Source of the DNA: Pseudo-nitzschia pungens
Lineage: Eukaryota; Bacillariophyta; Bacillariophyceae; Bacillariales; Bacillariaceae
Direction: 5' to 3'
DNA length: 64,000 bases
Assembly (NCBI GenBank): GCA_037355855.1
Contig: CM074761.1
Span: 2,189,346 to 2,253,345 of the forward strand
The notes below the pieces were generated by a model. The model saw only the letters and a program-made list of their open reading frames with translations, did not search any database and had not been told where the DNA came from. Made by a program: the position numbers and the translations under genes. Of this stretch, positions 11,501 through 23,186 are shown piece by piece; the stretch's first letter is position 1; each line of letters starts with the position of its first letter.

Positions 11501-13826
11501 AGTTTGACGACTTCATCGTGACCCTTATATGCTGCGATACTCAAAGGTGACCAACCCGTATCTGTACACTTACAGGGATCCGCACCAGCTCGCAATAGAA
11601 GTTCTACTGCACCCGCTTGGCCATGATTCGCTGCGGTAAGCAATGGAGTCTCCCGCCATTTGTTCAGGGCGTGGACATCAGCATTACTCTCCAGCAAGAG
11701 TTTGACTGCCTCCAGATGGCCAGGCTTCGAACCAGCGCAGGCTTTGTGCAGAGGTGTGGAAGAATCTTCGGTCACGCGGCAATTCACTGGTGCGCCATCG
11801 TCAAGAAGAAGTTCTACAATATCACCATAACCCTGTGTTGTACGAGAAACAAACCAGACCAAATCAAGAGGTGTATTCAGTAAACACACAGAGAACGGAT
11901 ATAAGCGAATTATTCCATGCAGATCGTGATCCAATGACATACCTTATGCGCTGCAAAAGTCAATGCGGACCACCCTGCTTCGCTGCACAGAGAGGGATCA
12001 GCACCGTGTTTGAGCAGTGCTTCTACTGCTGCTTTGTGTCCGTTGTTTGCAGCAATCAAAAGAGGAGTTTCTCTCCATTTATTGCATGCATTCCCATCTG
12101 CACCTTTTTCTAGCAGGAGCTCAAGAACTTTCATACTTCCCTCATGAGTAGATATAGCATTGCTGTTATTCTTGGATTGGGAATTGTTAGGCTTATTGTG
12201 CTCACCACCACTCCCAAGCGCCGCGTTGACGCCATCTTCATTGGGAGATGTGCTACAAGCCGTATGCAAAGGTGTGTATAAGTCGTCTTTGAATTGGCAA
12301 TTCACTGAGGCACCTTGATCTAGACATAGTTGAACTGCGTCTGGCCTTCCTTCTTCCACAGCACATTTCAAATATAGTTCTGCGTCGTCAATGTCAATGT
12401 CGACAGAGCTACTCTTAACTGTCACAGACGCTCGTACGGTTAGCGAATCGTCGTTGACGAAGGATTCTTGTTGAATACGGTCAGAGGTAATAAATTGCGA
12501 CCATCCCCAATCGATCGCCTTCGGACACAGTTTGAAGGTTTTATCTGGGTTGCGCTTCGCATACGAAAGACCTGCACCAGAATGGGGATGCTCCAATGTT
12601 AAGACGTAAGATACTGCCTTCTTCCATCCAAAAGGCAAGTCGTCTGCATCGGCCACTTGAAGAAACAAGCTTAAATGATTATTGGAAGCTCGTCCATTTC
12701 CGTTGACATAAACGATCAGCCTCCATTTGTTTCCCATGTTGTCGACTGTGGTTGAAGAGTATTCTGCCTTTTTGCATCCCGAATCGCGTTTTGCACTGTA
12801 ATCTCGGATGATGTGAGTGAATTCACAAACGGACTGAGTGTCTTGAGGCTTCCAAAGAGGGACCTCATGGTCTGATCCATCGTCATCGTCATCATCGTCA
12901 TCATCTTCTATATCCGTTTCGTCACCGTTTTCTTCTTCATCGGGGATTGTATCATCGTCATCTCCATCACCAGCTTTGTTGCTGCCGTTAGAACCCATAA
13001 AAGATTGTTTCCCCGTTCGCTGTGGCTGTTGTTGTCCCTCTGATTCGTAATCATAACTATCCGTCGGCTCGCTGTCCTGTTGTTGACGTCGCTCCTGAAT
13101 GTGCTGTGCAAATTGATGTTGAGCGGGCATGGGATGTTCTTGGGACCAATCCTGCGGAAGTGTACCCACAATTTTCTGTTGCTGCTGTCGTGACTGTTCG
13201 TGTTCGTGCTGAGGTGACTGACTGCCACTCTTTCCAATAGCATCTTCTGACCCGTCTTCGTCTTCCTCATCCTCGCTCCCAGATTTGCTTGATGACGAAT
13301 GGCGCTGGTGTTGTTTGTGCTGCCTCTGTGGCGTCAGGCGATGAATCAAAACTCCACTATTGCTATGGTTTTTATTGTCACTTTTCCCGATAGATTTGTC
13401 TTTACCATTCAGACTGCTGTTAGGAAGGGTCTCGTATGGTGGATCCCATCCTATGTCGCAGTTCGCAGTCAGTACCTCTGTTCCATCCCGCGCGTTTGCT
13501 GTGAGGAACGCTTGGGAATGATGTTGTTGCATTTGTTGCTGCGGTGATGGCAGAGAAGACGAGGATGATGAATCGTCACCATAATCATCTACAACTCCAA
13601 CCGATACCGACTCATCACTCAGAGAAGATGAACTACTGCTTCGCGAAAGCGAACAAGACGAAGAGGACGATGCTTCGCAAGGCAACTGTTGTTGCTGCTC
13701 TTGCTGACTACGTCCACGTTTCTGTCCGTCTCTTTCCGCAAGAGATGTCGATGTCGTTGACTGTTCATCGTTATCGATGACGGTCAACTGGCATTGGCGA
13801 TTCAATGAACGCAAACCAAGCCTCAT
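8584..13826 (-). CDS. MATH-domain ankyrin-repeat protein with KEKE region
   Basis: Two exons, complement 11943-13826 and 8584-11832, about 1710 residues; the intron splits an ankyrin block (AAHK / GYGDIVELLLDD). Order: a Ser/Gln/Asp-rich disordered start (1-330, including acidic runs); a MATH/TRAF-like domain (about 331-470: FTHIIRDYS, GNKWRLIVYVNG, LSLFLQVADADDLPFGW); about eight ankyrin repeats (480-850: TPLHTACS, GHKAAVEALLKHGADP, GHDEVVKLLLEEGAP); a long Lys/Glu/Arg/Gln coiled coil; and an unrecognised ~600-residue C-terminal part. MATH and ankyrin modules both bind proteins, so a scaffold or ubiquitin-ligase adaptor is plausible, but no catalytic site is visible. No targeting peptide. 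Confidence 0.85.
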
Positions 13827-15001
13827 TGTGGAGAAGATTATTGTTGCGTCCTGGTTGATGACTTCTTACCACGTCTCTTTCTTACTATGCCGGTTTTCGA
13901 AGGCTTTCCAACGAGCAATCAGGGAACGACACAGCTCCAGCTGCAAGATAAAGACGAAGAACGTGACGTGAGTCAATTGAATAACTGGTATGCAAGTGAT
14001 GCGGAATCGATCCCAGGATGCTGAAAGACGATGCCAAACTGAAAGACGGGACGGGGTGGTTCCTATTTTCTCATTCAGTACTAAAACCACGTAGATCCTA
14101 CTTGATACTGTCAGTCCCGAGCAAAATTCTCGAGCCAATGAACGAGTGGATCGATGCCCTTTGAGTGACTCCGTTTCCTCAATCTCCGCAATCTAATGCT
14201 AAGGGAGGAGGTGAAAGAAGAAGAGATGTCGTTATAAGACCTACCGTTCCTGATTTGTCTCTGTCCTGCGTTGATCAGCGACTCCTTCGGGTTGCCTTTC
14301 TAGCGGGTTATTATAACGCGGTGTATCGCGTGAAATTCTGATGTCCTGCTTCTTCGGTGGTCGCTGTCAGGCCCGAACGGGTCGAAAGCGAGCTGTCGAT
14401 AGAGCTTTGAAGAGCCTCGAAAAAATTGAAAATAACTTTTTTGTTACGTGTCTCTGTGTTTTGTGGTACGGTAACAATGAGCCTGAATTTCGTTCGTTCG
14501 TCGCTCGTCTGAGGCAGAATGAGAATTTAATCTTCTTTCTTGAATTTTATCTCTCAGATTGTTGAGAGTGTTCTAGTAGTATGGGCTAGCATTGGAGGAT
14601 CACACGTAAGTGTCATCAACAACAATGAAAAGCTGGTAAGGTTCCTAATTTCTTACACCCCCCTCAAAGCGACCCTGGCACCAAAAAAACAAACATCGTC
14701 ACAGAAGTTTTCAAAAAAATCGAAATGGATTTGAACAACTTTGAACTTAGGCTCCAACCTCTAAATAATGTGAAGCAGATTCTGAGCCTCCTGGAGTCGG
14801 CTAGTGTACGGGCTGTGTTGGGTTTTGTTCATTCCCTTCCACGGGACCTCTTGATTGAGTTTGGTACAACAACGCACGAACTCTTTCGAGTCAATCGTTA
14901 GTGTAATTATATAGAAATAAGTTTGACATTTCTCGTCCTCTCAGTCTCTCGTCGATCGGACTTGAACGCACTTCCTGAGCCAACAACAATCTAAGTTCGC
15001 C
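13827..15001. other. Intergenic, between divergent genes
   Basis: 1.2 kb separating the MATH-ankyrin gene (minus) from peptide deformylase (plus). No open frame carries a recognisable domain. It presumably contains both promoters; no element could be assigned. Confidence 0.6.
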
Positions 15002-15871
15002 ATGGTGTTGACAATCCGCAAAAGAGCTATCCAAAGAACGACGTTGTTGCCTTTTCTTTTCCTTGCGCCCCTGATCATGTCGGTGACAAAGTTCTCGCTA
15101 TTGATGCAACGCGCCGGCAGCAGCAGCTTATTATTACCCACTGTTTCAGCTTTTGTGAACAGTCCTTACGGCACTCGACCGGCTGCCACTCTTGGCAGTT
15201 GTAATGATCGCCTCATTGCCACGACGACCAAGGCTCTGTACAATGGCAACGACAACGAACACATCAGATTTCTTACGTCGCTGTTTGGCGCTCCCCCCTC
15301 CAAAGAAGAGGTTGATCCCGGAGTTGTAGACGGGACAGATCTGAGAATAGTCAAATATCCCCACCCTTCTTTGCGTGCCGAGAACGCGGAAGTGGCTCTC
15401 CCCGACGAACAGGAGAGCATCACAAAACTTGCCAAGGAAATGCTCAAGGTTATGTATGCTGCCGAAGGTGTCGGATTGGCGGCTCCTCAAGTTGGTGTCA
15501 ACAAAAGACTCATGGTTTACAACCCTAGCGGAGATTCCAAACGATGGTTGGAAGAAACTATCTTGGTCAATCCTCGTATCGTAGAATATTCCGACGCTGA
15601 AGACGAAGAAATCGAAGGATGTTTGAGTTTCCCCGGCATGCAGGGAGAGGTGATTCGCTCCAAATGGATTAAGGTCGAAGCCCTGACGCCGAAAGGACGG
15701 AAAATCAAGAAGAAATTCAAGGGATGGGAGGCACGTATTTTTCAACATGAGTATGATCATTTGGACGGAACTGTTTATACCGATCGATTGTCAGAAGAAA
15801 CGAAAGAAAAAGTTCAACCTAGACTCAATGAATTGGTCGAGGAGTACGACGGAGATGACGGTGCCCTTTAG
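15002..15871 (+). CDS. PDF: Peptide deformylase, plastid-targeted
   Basis: 289 residues, one exon. It removes the formyl group from the initiator methionine of organelle-made proteins. All three metal-site motifs are present: GVGLAAPQVG, EGCLSFPG (usually EGCLSVPG) and QHEYDHLDG, whose two His and the Cys of motif 2 bind the metal. The N-terminal ~110 residues are a presequence: a hydrophobic signal (LLPFLFLAPLIMSV), then LPTVSAFVNSPYG with Phe directly after the likely cleavage site and a Ser/Thr/basic transit region, the red-plastid import pattern. The C-terminus is short and acidic. The type 1B subfamily is likely but was not tested. Confidence 0.94.
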   Translation: MVLTIRKRAIQRTTLLPFLFLAPLIMSVTKFSLLMQRAGSSSLLLPTVSAFVNSPYGTRPAATLGSCNDRLIATTTKALYNGNDNEHIRFLTSLFGAPPSKEEVDPGVVDGTDLRIVKYPHPSLRAENAEVALPDEQESITKLAKEMLKVMYAAEGVGLAAPQVGVNKRLMVYNPSGDSKRWLEETILVNPRIVEYSDAEDEEIEGCLSFPGMQGEVIRSKWIKVEALTPKGRKIKKKFKGWEARIFQHEYDHLDGTVYTDRLSEETKEKVQPRLNELVEEYDGDDGAL

Positions 15872-17866
15872 AAGTTCATAATTTATTATTGAATCATCAT
15901 TAACGTAATCATCATAATTTACTGGTCTCGAGAAGAATAAAATGGCAATCCAATCATAAGGTAACCTTGTCAACGTCATGATCAAAGCCTCAATTGCCAA
16001 GAATGCGTCGAAGAATGTGCTCGTTGTTCGGAAGAAAGGATTTGATACGTTGGGATGTCATCCGCAGTTCGACAACTGCATAATAGATGCCACCCACAGA
16101 AAAGGGACGACTTTCTACAGACGGTTGAACTATTGAGCCCTCCGACTTGTTACGCAATGCAATGGAAGAAACAACAGGGAAAACCCAAGTCAATACTCGT
16201 AATCAATTGCGGTTTTTGGGGCTATCTAGTAATATCGATTGTATTTGTGATTGGTGGGAACACAAATCATCGGTCGACACTTGGAAGGAAAGACGGATAC
16301 AGATAACACGCTGCACGAGGTATGCCTTGCACTACATTTGAGAATGAAAGGATCAGAACTAAGCGGTGTCGTCCGGTGAGATAAATGAATTACAACTATT
16401 CTAGTAGGTAGCCGTTCCATTTCGTTGTTGTTACCAAAGTGGTTCCAGCGGACTTTCGGAGGCGTTCAGATTTCCTCTTTCTTTGATGTTGCAGCAAAAA
16501 TGTTGGCTAGTACCCTTGTTTGATACGTCACTGCCTTACATTTTTGACAGAGTTGGATGCTTTGGTCCACTGTTCGTTGTGTGTTACACGCCAGCGATGA
16601 CCCCACGTTCTTCATTAAAATGCTACGAATTTAAGAGGTGATCATATTCAAGGCGTGATGAAAGCCAACAATTTTCATATCCTGAATTACGAAAGTGCCT
16701 CTACTACATGCACATGGTCAATTCATGATGTACCTAAATTTTCGTCGTGAACCAGTTTGCTAACCGTGCTGTATTGTTGCTGTCAATACCACAAATAGTA
16801 GAATACCTTAATAATAATAAAACATCCTGTACGAATGCTCCAGTGAAACATTACTAGTAAGTTTACATTCCTCCTTCTTATCCCTCCATTTTTATGGAAT
16901 ATTATGGGGCAGTGCACCAATTTCAACTATTTTCCATTAGTCTGAGATGGTGTTGTTAAGATATGCTTGTGATTCTGAATTCCATCATGATGTACCACAT
17001 GTCACTTGGGACGTAAGTTCTATGTCCCTATCTCTGGTGTCCCTCTCTCTCCCACACACTTTTAATGTCCTTAAAGATGCCGAGCAATCCAAATGAAATT
17101 CTGGAACATGCAGCTGCTGGCACGACAGGTCACAGGTGAATCGTTTGATGAAAGCTGGCGGTGTTACTACTAACCTTACTACTACTAGTAGCACTACTAC
17201 TAAATAGTAGAACGAAGGCTGTAGTAGCAGGAGCTAGATGAGTTGCTGCAATAATATCAAATCATTTTTGTCCCACCTTTTGATAATTATCATGTACGAG
17301 TAAGGCTACCGGTCTTACTCCCCTGAATGCATGCGAGAGATGGATCCACGAAACAAGGATTGTATTGAACTACTATTAGGATTTGGGACGATTGCCGATC
17401 ATGTTATCGTGTTACTGGTGGGTGGTATTTTTTTATGTTGAATACGGTGAGTGAGTCCCGCCTTCTTCGTTTCTGACTGATCAGTGCCAAAATATCACTA
17501 AACAGTGCTAGGAGGATGCGACCAGGAAGATGGATGGACAGATGTTGGTTTTCCATTTTCCATCTCCTACCGTTTGTAGCTTTTAGACGAATCATCCACA
17601 GAGACGTAAGATTACCGTAAGGTTACGAAGTAGATACTACGTATACGAGTAAGATTTACAGTAAGGTTACCGGTACTTCAAAAGTTACGCTGTTTCGTAT
17701 TGTTAGCCTTAGTCTTCGAGTCTGGCACGCCATCAAAAAAGATTTTCTTCATCTCAAATTGACTCCTTCCAACATTGATAGTGTTTCTAGGGTGAGACAC
17801 ACTTATCGACAATCTTTCGATTTTGAAATCTACTTGTCGCAAACATTGCCAATCGTAACAACAATA
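15872..17866. other. Intergenic, 2 kb, repeat-bearing
   Basis: No gene recognised. It contains a TAC/GTA microsatellite around 17165-17212 and two perfect GTAAGGTTAC decamers at 17617 and 17661, shortly upstream of the ferrochelatase gene. Short open frames on both strands lack any domain. Confidence 0.6.
17165..17212. repeat. TAC/GTA microsatellite with ACTAGT palindrome
   Basis: Imperfect runs of ACT and its complement AGT meeting at ACTAGT, so the tract is partly self-complementary. Same type as the tracts near 37.7, 37.97, 52.55 and 54.8 kb. Confidence 0.8.
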
Positions 17867-18886
17867 ATGCCTGCTGTCACTGTTCTGCGTGCTGCGGCCC
17901 TCATTTCTATAGCTTGCCATTCTTCGACGAGTACTTCCGCTTTCACGAGAGGGAGTGACCTTCGTCGACAGCGTTCCCCAACGACACTTAAAGACGGGAA
18001 TGCTGACGATCCTGACCTGTTCGAATACTTCGATCCATTGCTCTCCCCACATGCCTACCCGTCAGGCATTTCGCCGGACCAGAAACCATCCTTGGGAAAA
18101 AACAATGAAGTGCCACAAGAACGACAACAAGAACGAATGGCAAAGAGCGAACAAAAAGAATTTGGTTTCCGACTGTCTTTTACCGAAGAGAACTCAACAA
18201 CCGGGATTGCCACCAGTACCACCGAAACAGAGGGGGAGGAAAAGGAAGACTTATTTGATTATTTCGATCCTTTGCGAAGTCCTCATGAATACCCAAATGG
18301 CATCAAATCAAAGCAACAATCGATGTCATCGATGAAGTCACAGCCGTCAGCCCTAGAGATCGTCGAAGATAGTGCTGATGCATCTTTAGGTTTCAGTTCA
18401 ACTAATTTAAGTAACAACGGCAAGAAGAAGAAAGTCGGAGTTCTTCTCATGGATCACGGTTCTCGGAAGCCAAAGAGTAACAAACGACTCCAGGAAATGG
18501 CAAAACTTTACCAATTGACACTTGGTTACAGCGAAGACGAAAGTGACGACGATTCATCGACTGAGATCATTGTTCGGGCCGCCCACATGGAAATTGCCAC
18601 ACCATCCATTCCAGATGGTTTGAAGGAGTTGAAAGACCTGGGGGTCGATGAAATAGTCTGCCACCCGTTCTTTCTCAGTGCGGATGGACGACATGTGAAG
18701 GAGGACATCCCTCAGATCATCGGGGAAGCCATTGAAGATCTTTGGGGAGAAAGTACAGGTGCGAAGAAGATTCCTATCGTTACAACAGCTCCAGTTGGAT
18801 CCAACACGCAGTTGATGTTGGGAGCTATCCATTCCCTGGTTCGCGAAAATTCTCAATACCTGAAAACTTCGCTCCAAAGCGACTAA
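17867..18886 (+). CDS. SIRB: Sirohydrochlorin ferrochelatase (CbiX/SirB), plastid-targeted
   Basis: 339 residues, one exon, from the ATG at 17867; an in-frame upstream ATG at 17759 would put 36 residues before the signal peptide and was not used. The C-terminal ~170 residues are one CbiX-type chelatase domain: VLLMDHGSRKPKSN, RAAHMEIATPSIPDGL and CHPFFLSADGRHVKEDIP, with the metal-binding His residues. It inserts iron into sirohydrochlorin to make siroheme for sulfite and nitrite reductase. The N-terminus has a signal peptide ending TSTSAFTRG, the Phe-at-cleavage plastid signature. The ~140-residue spacer holds two copies of DLF(E/D)YFDPL.SPH.YP.GI, at about 45 and 130. GUN4, also a tetrapyrrole gene, is next on the same strand. 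Confidence 0.9.
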   Translation: MPAVTVLRAAALISIACHSSTSTSAFTRGSDLRRQRSPTTLKDGNADDPDLFEYFDPLLSPHAYPSGISPDQKPSLGKNNEVPQERQQERMAKSEQKEFGFRLSFTEENSTTGIATSTTETEGEEKEDLFDYFDPLRSPHEYPNGIKSKQQSMSSMKSQPSALEIVEDSADASLGFSSTNLSNNGKKKKVGVLLMDHGSRKPKSNKRLQEMAKLYQLTLGYSEDESDDDSSTEIIVRAAHMEIATPSIPDGLKELKDLGVDEIVCHPFFLSADGRHVKEDIPQIIGEAIEDLWGESTGAKKIPIVTTAPVGSNTQLMLGAIHSLVRENSQYLKTSLQSD

Positions 18887-19477
18887 AAAGTCTAGAGCAA
18901 CCATTGCAATGGGAAACATAGGAAACCAGATTAGATTGGTTCTCTTGACAGAAGCTTTCTTCCAGTACCGCCCTCCCAACAAATGATATATCTTAGTAGT
19001 AGTAGTAGTTGGCTCTTTTCAGAAAGTTCTGTCTATTATGATGGTTGAGATTCGTACGTACTCTGTACGGTACGTAAAGGAAGTTCTAGAAGTTCTACTT
19101 AAATTTCATACATACTTATCTTGGGTACTAACCTTATGTACCCTACGTGAGACTGCATTAAAAATATGAGTACTTGTACGTACATACGTACCATATCCTC
19201 TTATTTCATCAAAACTACCATAGTACCGTACTCTCTTGGAACTATCTCTGTCAAAAAGCGGATTCATTCATTCAGTACACGTGTAAGATCGAAAATCTCT
19301 CTTCTTTTTGTTCGAACTTGACTTCAACAACGGATCGCAACAACGAAAACTCAGAAATATTCTTGCCGAAAGCACAACTAAAAAACCTGATGTTGATCAT
19401 CGATAGAGGGATATAGATTCCATTCCTTCTAGAGCAAACTATAGATCCGATAAATATCTACTGGAAAAGCTAACAAG
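18887..19477. other. Intergenic, 0.6 kb
   Basis: Contains a short (AGT)n run near 18994-19010 and TACGTAC-rich sequence around 19055-19200. No gene seen. Confidence 0.6.
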
Positions 19478-20475
19478 ATGAAAACCTCCACACTATTGTT
19501 GATTTCCTACCAGGTCGCTGCTTTGTTTGGCATCGCCCAAGCTTTCTCGACGCGTGCGCCGTTGACTTCTTCCAGGGCGTCGTCGTGTCTGTATTCCACT
19601 GCCACCGACGAGGAAGCTGACACCATCCCAACAAATCTTCCCAGTGAATGCGGCATGGATTATGTTCCACTTGCGACCATGTTGGCAACCGGTAACTTCG
19701 AAGAAGCCGATCAGGTGAGAAACGGTAGGAAAAGAAAGGGAGGAACCAAAATCGACGCAAAATGTATTCGCATAATATGACAAATCTCACTCAACTCTCC
19801 TTCCGCTGTTCCTCATCTGTTACTAATTTGTTTTATGGAAATTGGATTCACAATTCCATGGATTGTTGAACTATCAATTGTATCAATCAGTTTACTCGAG
19901 ATGCATTGATCGTTATTTCTGGTGCCAAGGAGAAGGGACGAGATTTCGTTTATTTCACGGATGTAAAGCGAATCCCCAACACTGATCTTGCTACCATTGA
20001 GAGATTATGGTACAAGTTTTCCAAGGGGAAATTTGGATACTCCGTGCAAAAGGTAAGCACCGACGAAGGGGAACGAAGCGTTATTGGAAGTTTCAAGAAA
20101 AAATAAATATTTCCGTATTGGCAAGGATGTCTCTCTCAATCCTATACAACCTCCTCTTTTCACACGTGACCCTTGAATGTGGCTCTACCTCTTCTTGACA
20201 TATGAAAATTGCTATATTTCTGCGTGGTACAGAAACAAATGAGACTTGTCAAGGGTGACTTCGAAAAATTTTGCCAAAAGATTGGATGGACTACTCAGGA
20301 TGGGGAGGTCGAACGCAAAAAGCGTTGGTTCGGTGCTTCTGAGTTCACTTACGACCTCAAAAAGGCTGATAAGGGACATTTGCCACTCACAAGTGCGCTT
20401 CGGGGGACATCTTTGATCAAAAATCTTTTGAACCACCCTGTCTTCGATAATGACGACTGGATGAAGGAGCCATAA
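19478..20475 (+). CDS. GUN4: GUN4, tetrapyrrole-binding regulator of Mg-chelatase
   Basis: Exons 19478-19714, 19891-20052 and 20233-20475 (phase 0 at both introns) give 213 residues. GUN4 binds protoporphyrin IX and Mg-protoporphyrin and stimulates magnesium chelatase at the entry to chlorophyll synthesis. Family signs: NFEEADQFTRDALI, the IPNTDLATIERLWYKFSKG segment and FGYSVQK, with a final aromatic-rich stretch (KRWFGASEFTYDL). The start is a signal peptide ending GIAQAFSTRAP, with Phe after the cleavage site, so it is plastid-imported. It contains the GUN4 core without the extra helical N-domain of some cyanobacterial homologues. Confidence 0.92.
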
Positions 20476-20891
20476 ATGAACGGAATGAACTGACGTTTTT
20501 TAATATTCTCAGTTGACCGTAGAAGAAGATGATTGAATTGTAAAGATAGCTGTAACGAATGCACAACACGGTGCTCTGTGCATTCGATAATAAAAATAAT
20601 AAAGCGTCTATTTAACGGAACAAATCATCCACTCTCTTCATAATGTGCACTCGGCTGCAGCAGGCAGATTTTGAACCGCAAACAGCAATCGAACCGCTTT
20701 GACTTAGAAGAACAAGAGGAACGAAGAGAAACAATATTTCGTTTGGCTTTGCATAAAGTCAAGAAGTAAGGTATAATCTCTTTACCGCTCGCCCTAGAAG
20801 ACCGAACCACTTGGAGAGAGAAAACTAGTTCACTACGAAGTTTCACTTAATTCTATTCTTCAAAACTAATTTGCGTATTTTGATAATTAGT
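20476..20891. other. Intergenic between convergent genes
   Basis: Holds the 3' ends of GUN4 (plus) and the ATP/ADP translocase (minus). AATAATAAAAATAATAAA near 20585-20605 could serve polyadenylation. No gene. Confidence 0.5.
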
Positions 20892-23186
20892 CTAAGCAGT
20901 AGCGGCTTCCCCCTCGTCGTTTGCTTCCATAGCTTTGTTGAACTGCCCTGCAAGGCTGTTCGCTGCTCTGATCCAGGTAACGACGAGTCCCGAAAGAATG
21001 ACGCCAAGGTACTGAAACAAACACCAAGGCGCAGAAAAAAATAAGCCATGTGAGAATGTTTGCGGCGTTGGTCAAAATCCGTAATGCTATTGCGATACGT
21101 GTACGATACGTTTGATGTAGTGAGTCCTTCCCATGTTCGATTGATTTACTTCGACTTACCGGTGTTGCTGCCGACAGACTACCCACACCGAAGATAAGGA
21201 TTTGTTGGATCAATGCACCTCCAGATTTCCCAAGTGGATTACCGACGACATCGATCGCAGCCTTACCCTTTGTCTTGGATTCTTGATCAAGAGGAATGTA
21301 TGCCATTTCTTTGCATGGGTCAAAGAGCGAATATTTGGCACTCTTACTCAGGATGTTCTGTGCAGCACCAACGACGACGGCCAGCATAAGAGGCGTAGTC
21401 CCAAGGGCAGCAGTAATGGGAGCAAAGAAATCACTGAAAATGCTGAGTGCGAAGAACGCGAGTCCGGTGACACCCAAGTTGATTGGAGTGATCAAGGCAG
21501 CAACTCTCCATCCGAACTTTGCAAAAATTGTTCGTCCCAACAGCATCATAATCAAGGTCACGAGTCCCGTAGCAGACGAGAAGTTGCCCATGAACGCAGA
21601 GTACGCATTAGGATTGGGGAAAGCTTGCTTCAACTTGGCTTTCCAGCTGACTTCGACAATATTGATGCACATTCCGTACGAAATCACAAGCATGGCAAGG
21701 TTGCGGATGTAAGGGCTGCTCATTAGGAATTTGGCAGATTCCTTCATTGACATTTTGGGCTTCTTCTTCTTCACCGGCTTTCCAGCAGCCCCCTTGTTCT
21801 TCTCGAGGGTTGGCACGATATTTCGTTGCATGTGTCTAAAGGTTCCCAAAATGATACCGCCTCCGGCCAAGATTGCTCCCATCAAGTATTTCAGGCTGAC
21901 CGCCCATGCATCAACTCCAGGAGCCAAGGTCGATCTCATATTCGAGACCCACCTCACGTACTGTCCGGAAAAAATCAGGGCAACATTTGCAAACAACCCA
22001 AAGAGTGGATCTAGAAACAATGCGCAGCGACCAAAGAAAGATCAGTAAGGCGAAAAAATACATCCCATCAAGACTGGCCTGTAGTTGCGCACTATCTGTA
22101 TCGACACACAGGCGTTATTCTTCCATTCGCCGTTTGCCTTGTGATGAAAGCATTGTGGTGTGAAAACTTACAATACTTTTTCGCTTCCTCAACCGTCGTG
22201 ACCTCGTTCGCAAATCCCCAAAACAAGAGGGAAGCCACTACGCTTCCCCACATTTCTGCCATGACGTAAAAGAGCGCAAACGACCAGTTGCGAATGATGG
22301 CCAATGGAGCCGAAAAACCAGCAGGCAAAAACGATCCAAGCATGTCGCAGAAGGCATGTGGGTGCAACAGAGCACGCTGGGGGTAAATGACCAATGCGAA
22401 GATGGAGAAGAAAGCCAAAAAGGGCCAGACGCACGTGTAAAAGACGTCCCTCTGTTCCATTTTGTTCGTGAGGGAAGCGTAGATTCCAGTAAATCCAATA
22501 GCAGCTGGCAGGTTCACGTAAGTCTTGATGAATGGAATAACCTCGGCACCACTTTTCGGCGCTGTGACCATCAAGACATCTTTGGTATCTCGCAAAATGG
22601 TGTAGTTGAACAAGATTGCAAAGAACATCAGAGCCAGAGGTACTAATTTCCGCCGTTCTTCCTGGGGAGGGACGATCGATTTTACCTGTGTACAGTTGAA
22701 GCAGTTGGGAAGAATCAGGAATTAATTCGAATGCAATCCAATGCCGAAAGCCCATTGGAAACTGGAAACAACAAAAAGGCCTTTCCGTCGATTTTTTGAA
22801 CTCAACATATTCAACGCACAATCTGCGTCGTTGTTGCTACATCACAGAGCTGAATTTGCCATCGGTTTCGTACCTTGTCGAAAAAACCCTTTTTCTCTTC
22901 GTCCCCGGTTGACGCTGAAACTTCGGCCATTAGTGGTCCGAGTAGTTTCTGCTTTTCATCGTTCTTGCGCCACCATTGTTGACTCGATGTATGACATCTC
23001 GATCGTCCTCCGATACGAGAAAAATTGTCCGGAACCGAAGGTAGGCGCCGAGTGCAACGACTTGGATCGGCAACCCGAAAAACTGCACGGTGTTGCCTGG
23101 AATTGTCGTTGCTGGAAACCAACGCAATGGTCGACGGCGAGAGCCAAGAATATCGAGAAGCAGACGGCCGAGACGCTCTTCATCAT
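20892..23186 (-). CDS. NTT: Plastid ATP/ADP (nucleotide) translocase, NTT/TLC family
   Basis: Exons complement 22874-23186, 22172-22685, 21160-22010 and 20892-21011, about 598 residues. It exchanges ATP for ADP across a plastid envelope membrane. Typical signs are MFFAILFNYTILRDTKDVLM, GAEVIPFIKTYVNLPAAIGF, YYPLFGLFANVALIFSGQ at the exon 2/3 junction, and about 12 hydrophobic segments. A signal peptide (residues 1-22, ending DHCVGFQQ) precedes a Ser-rich transit stretch. Between this presequence and GPLMAEVSASTGDEEKKGFF the frame changes by one extra base near 22955; no intron explains it. If the base is real, translation could only begin at the ATG at 22930 and would lose targeting. A base-calling insertion is the simpler reading. 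Confidence 0.88.
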
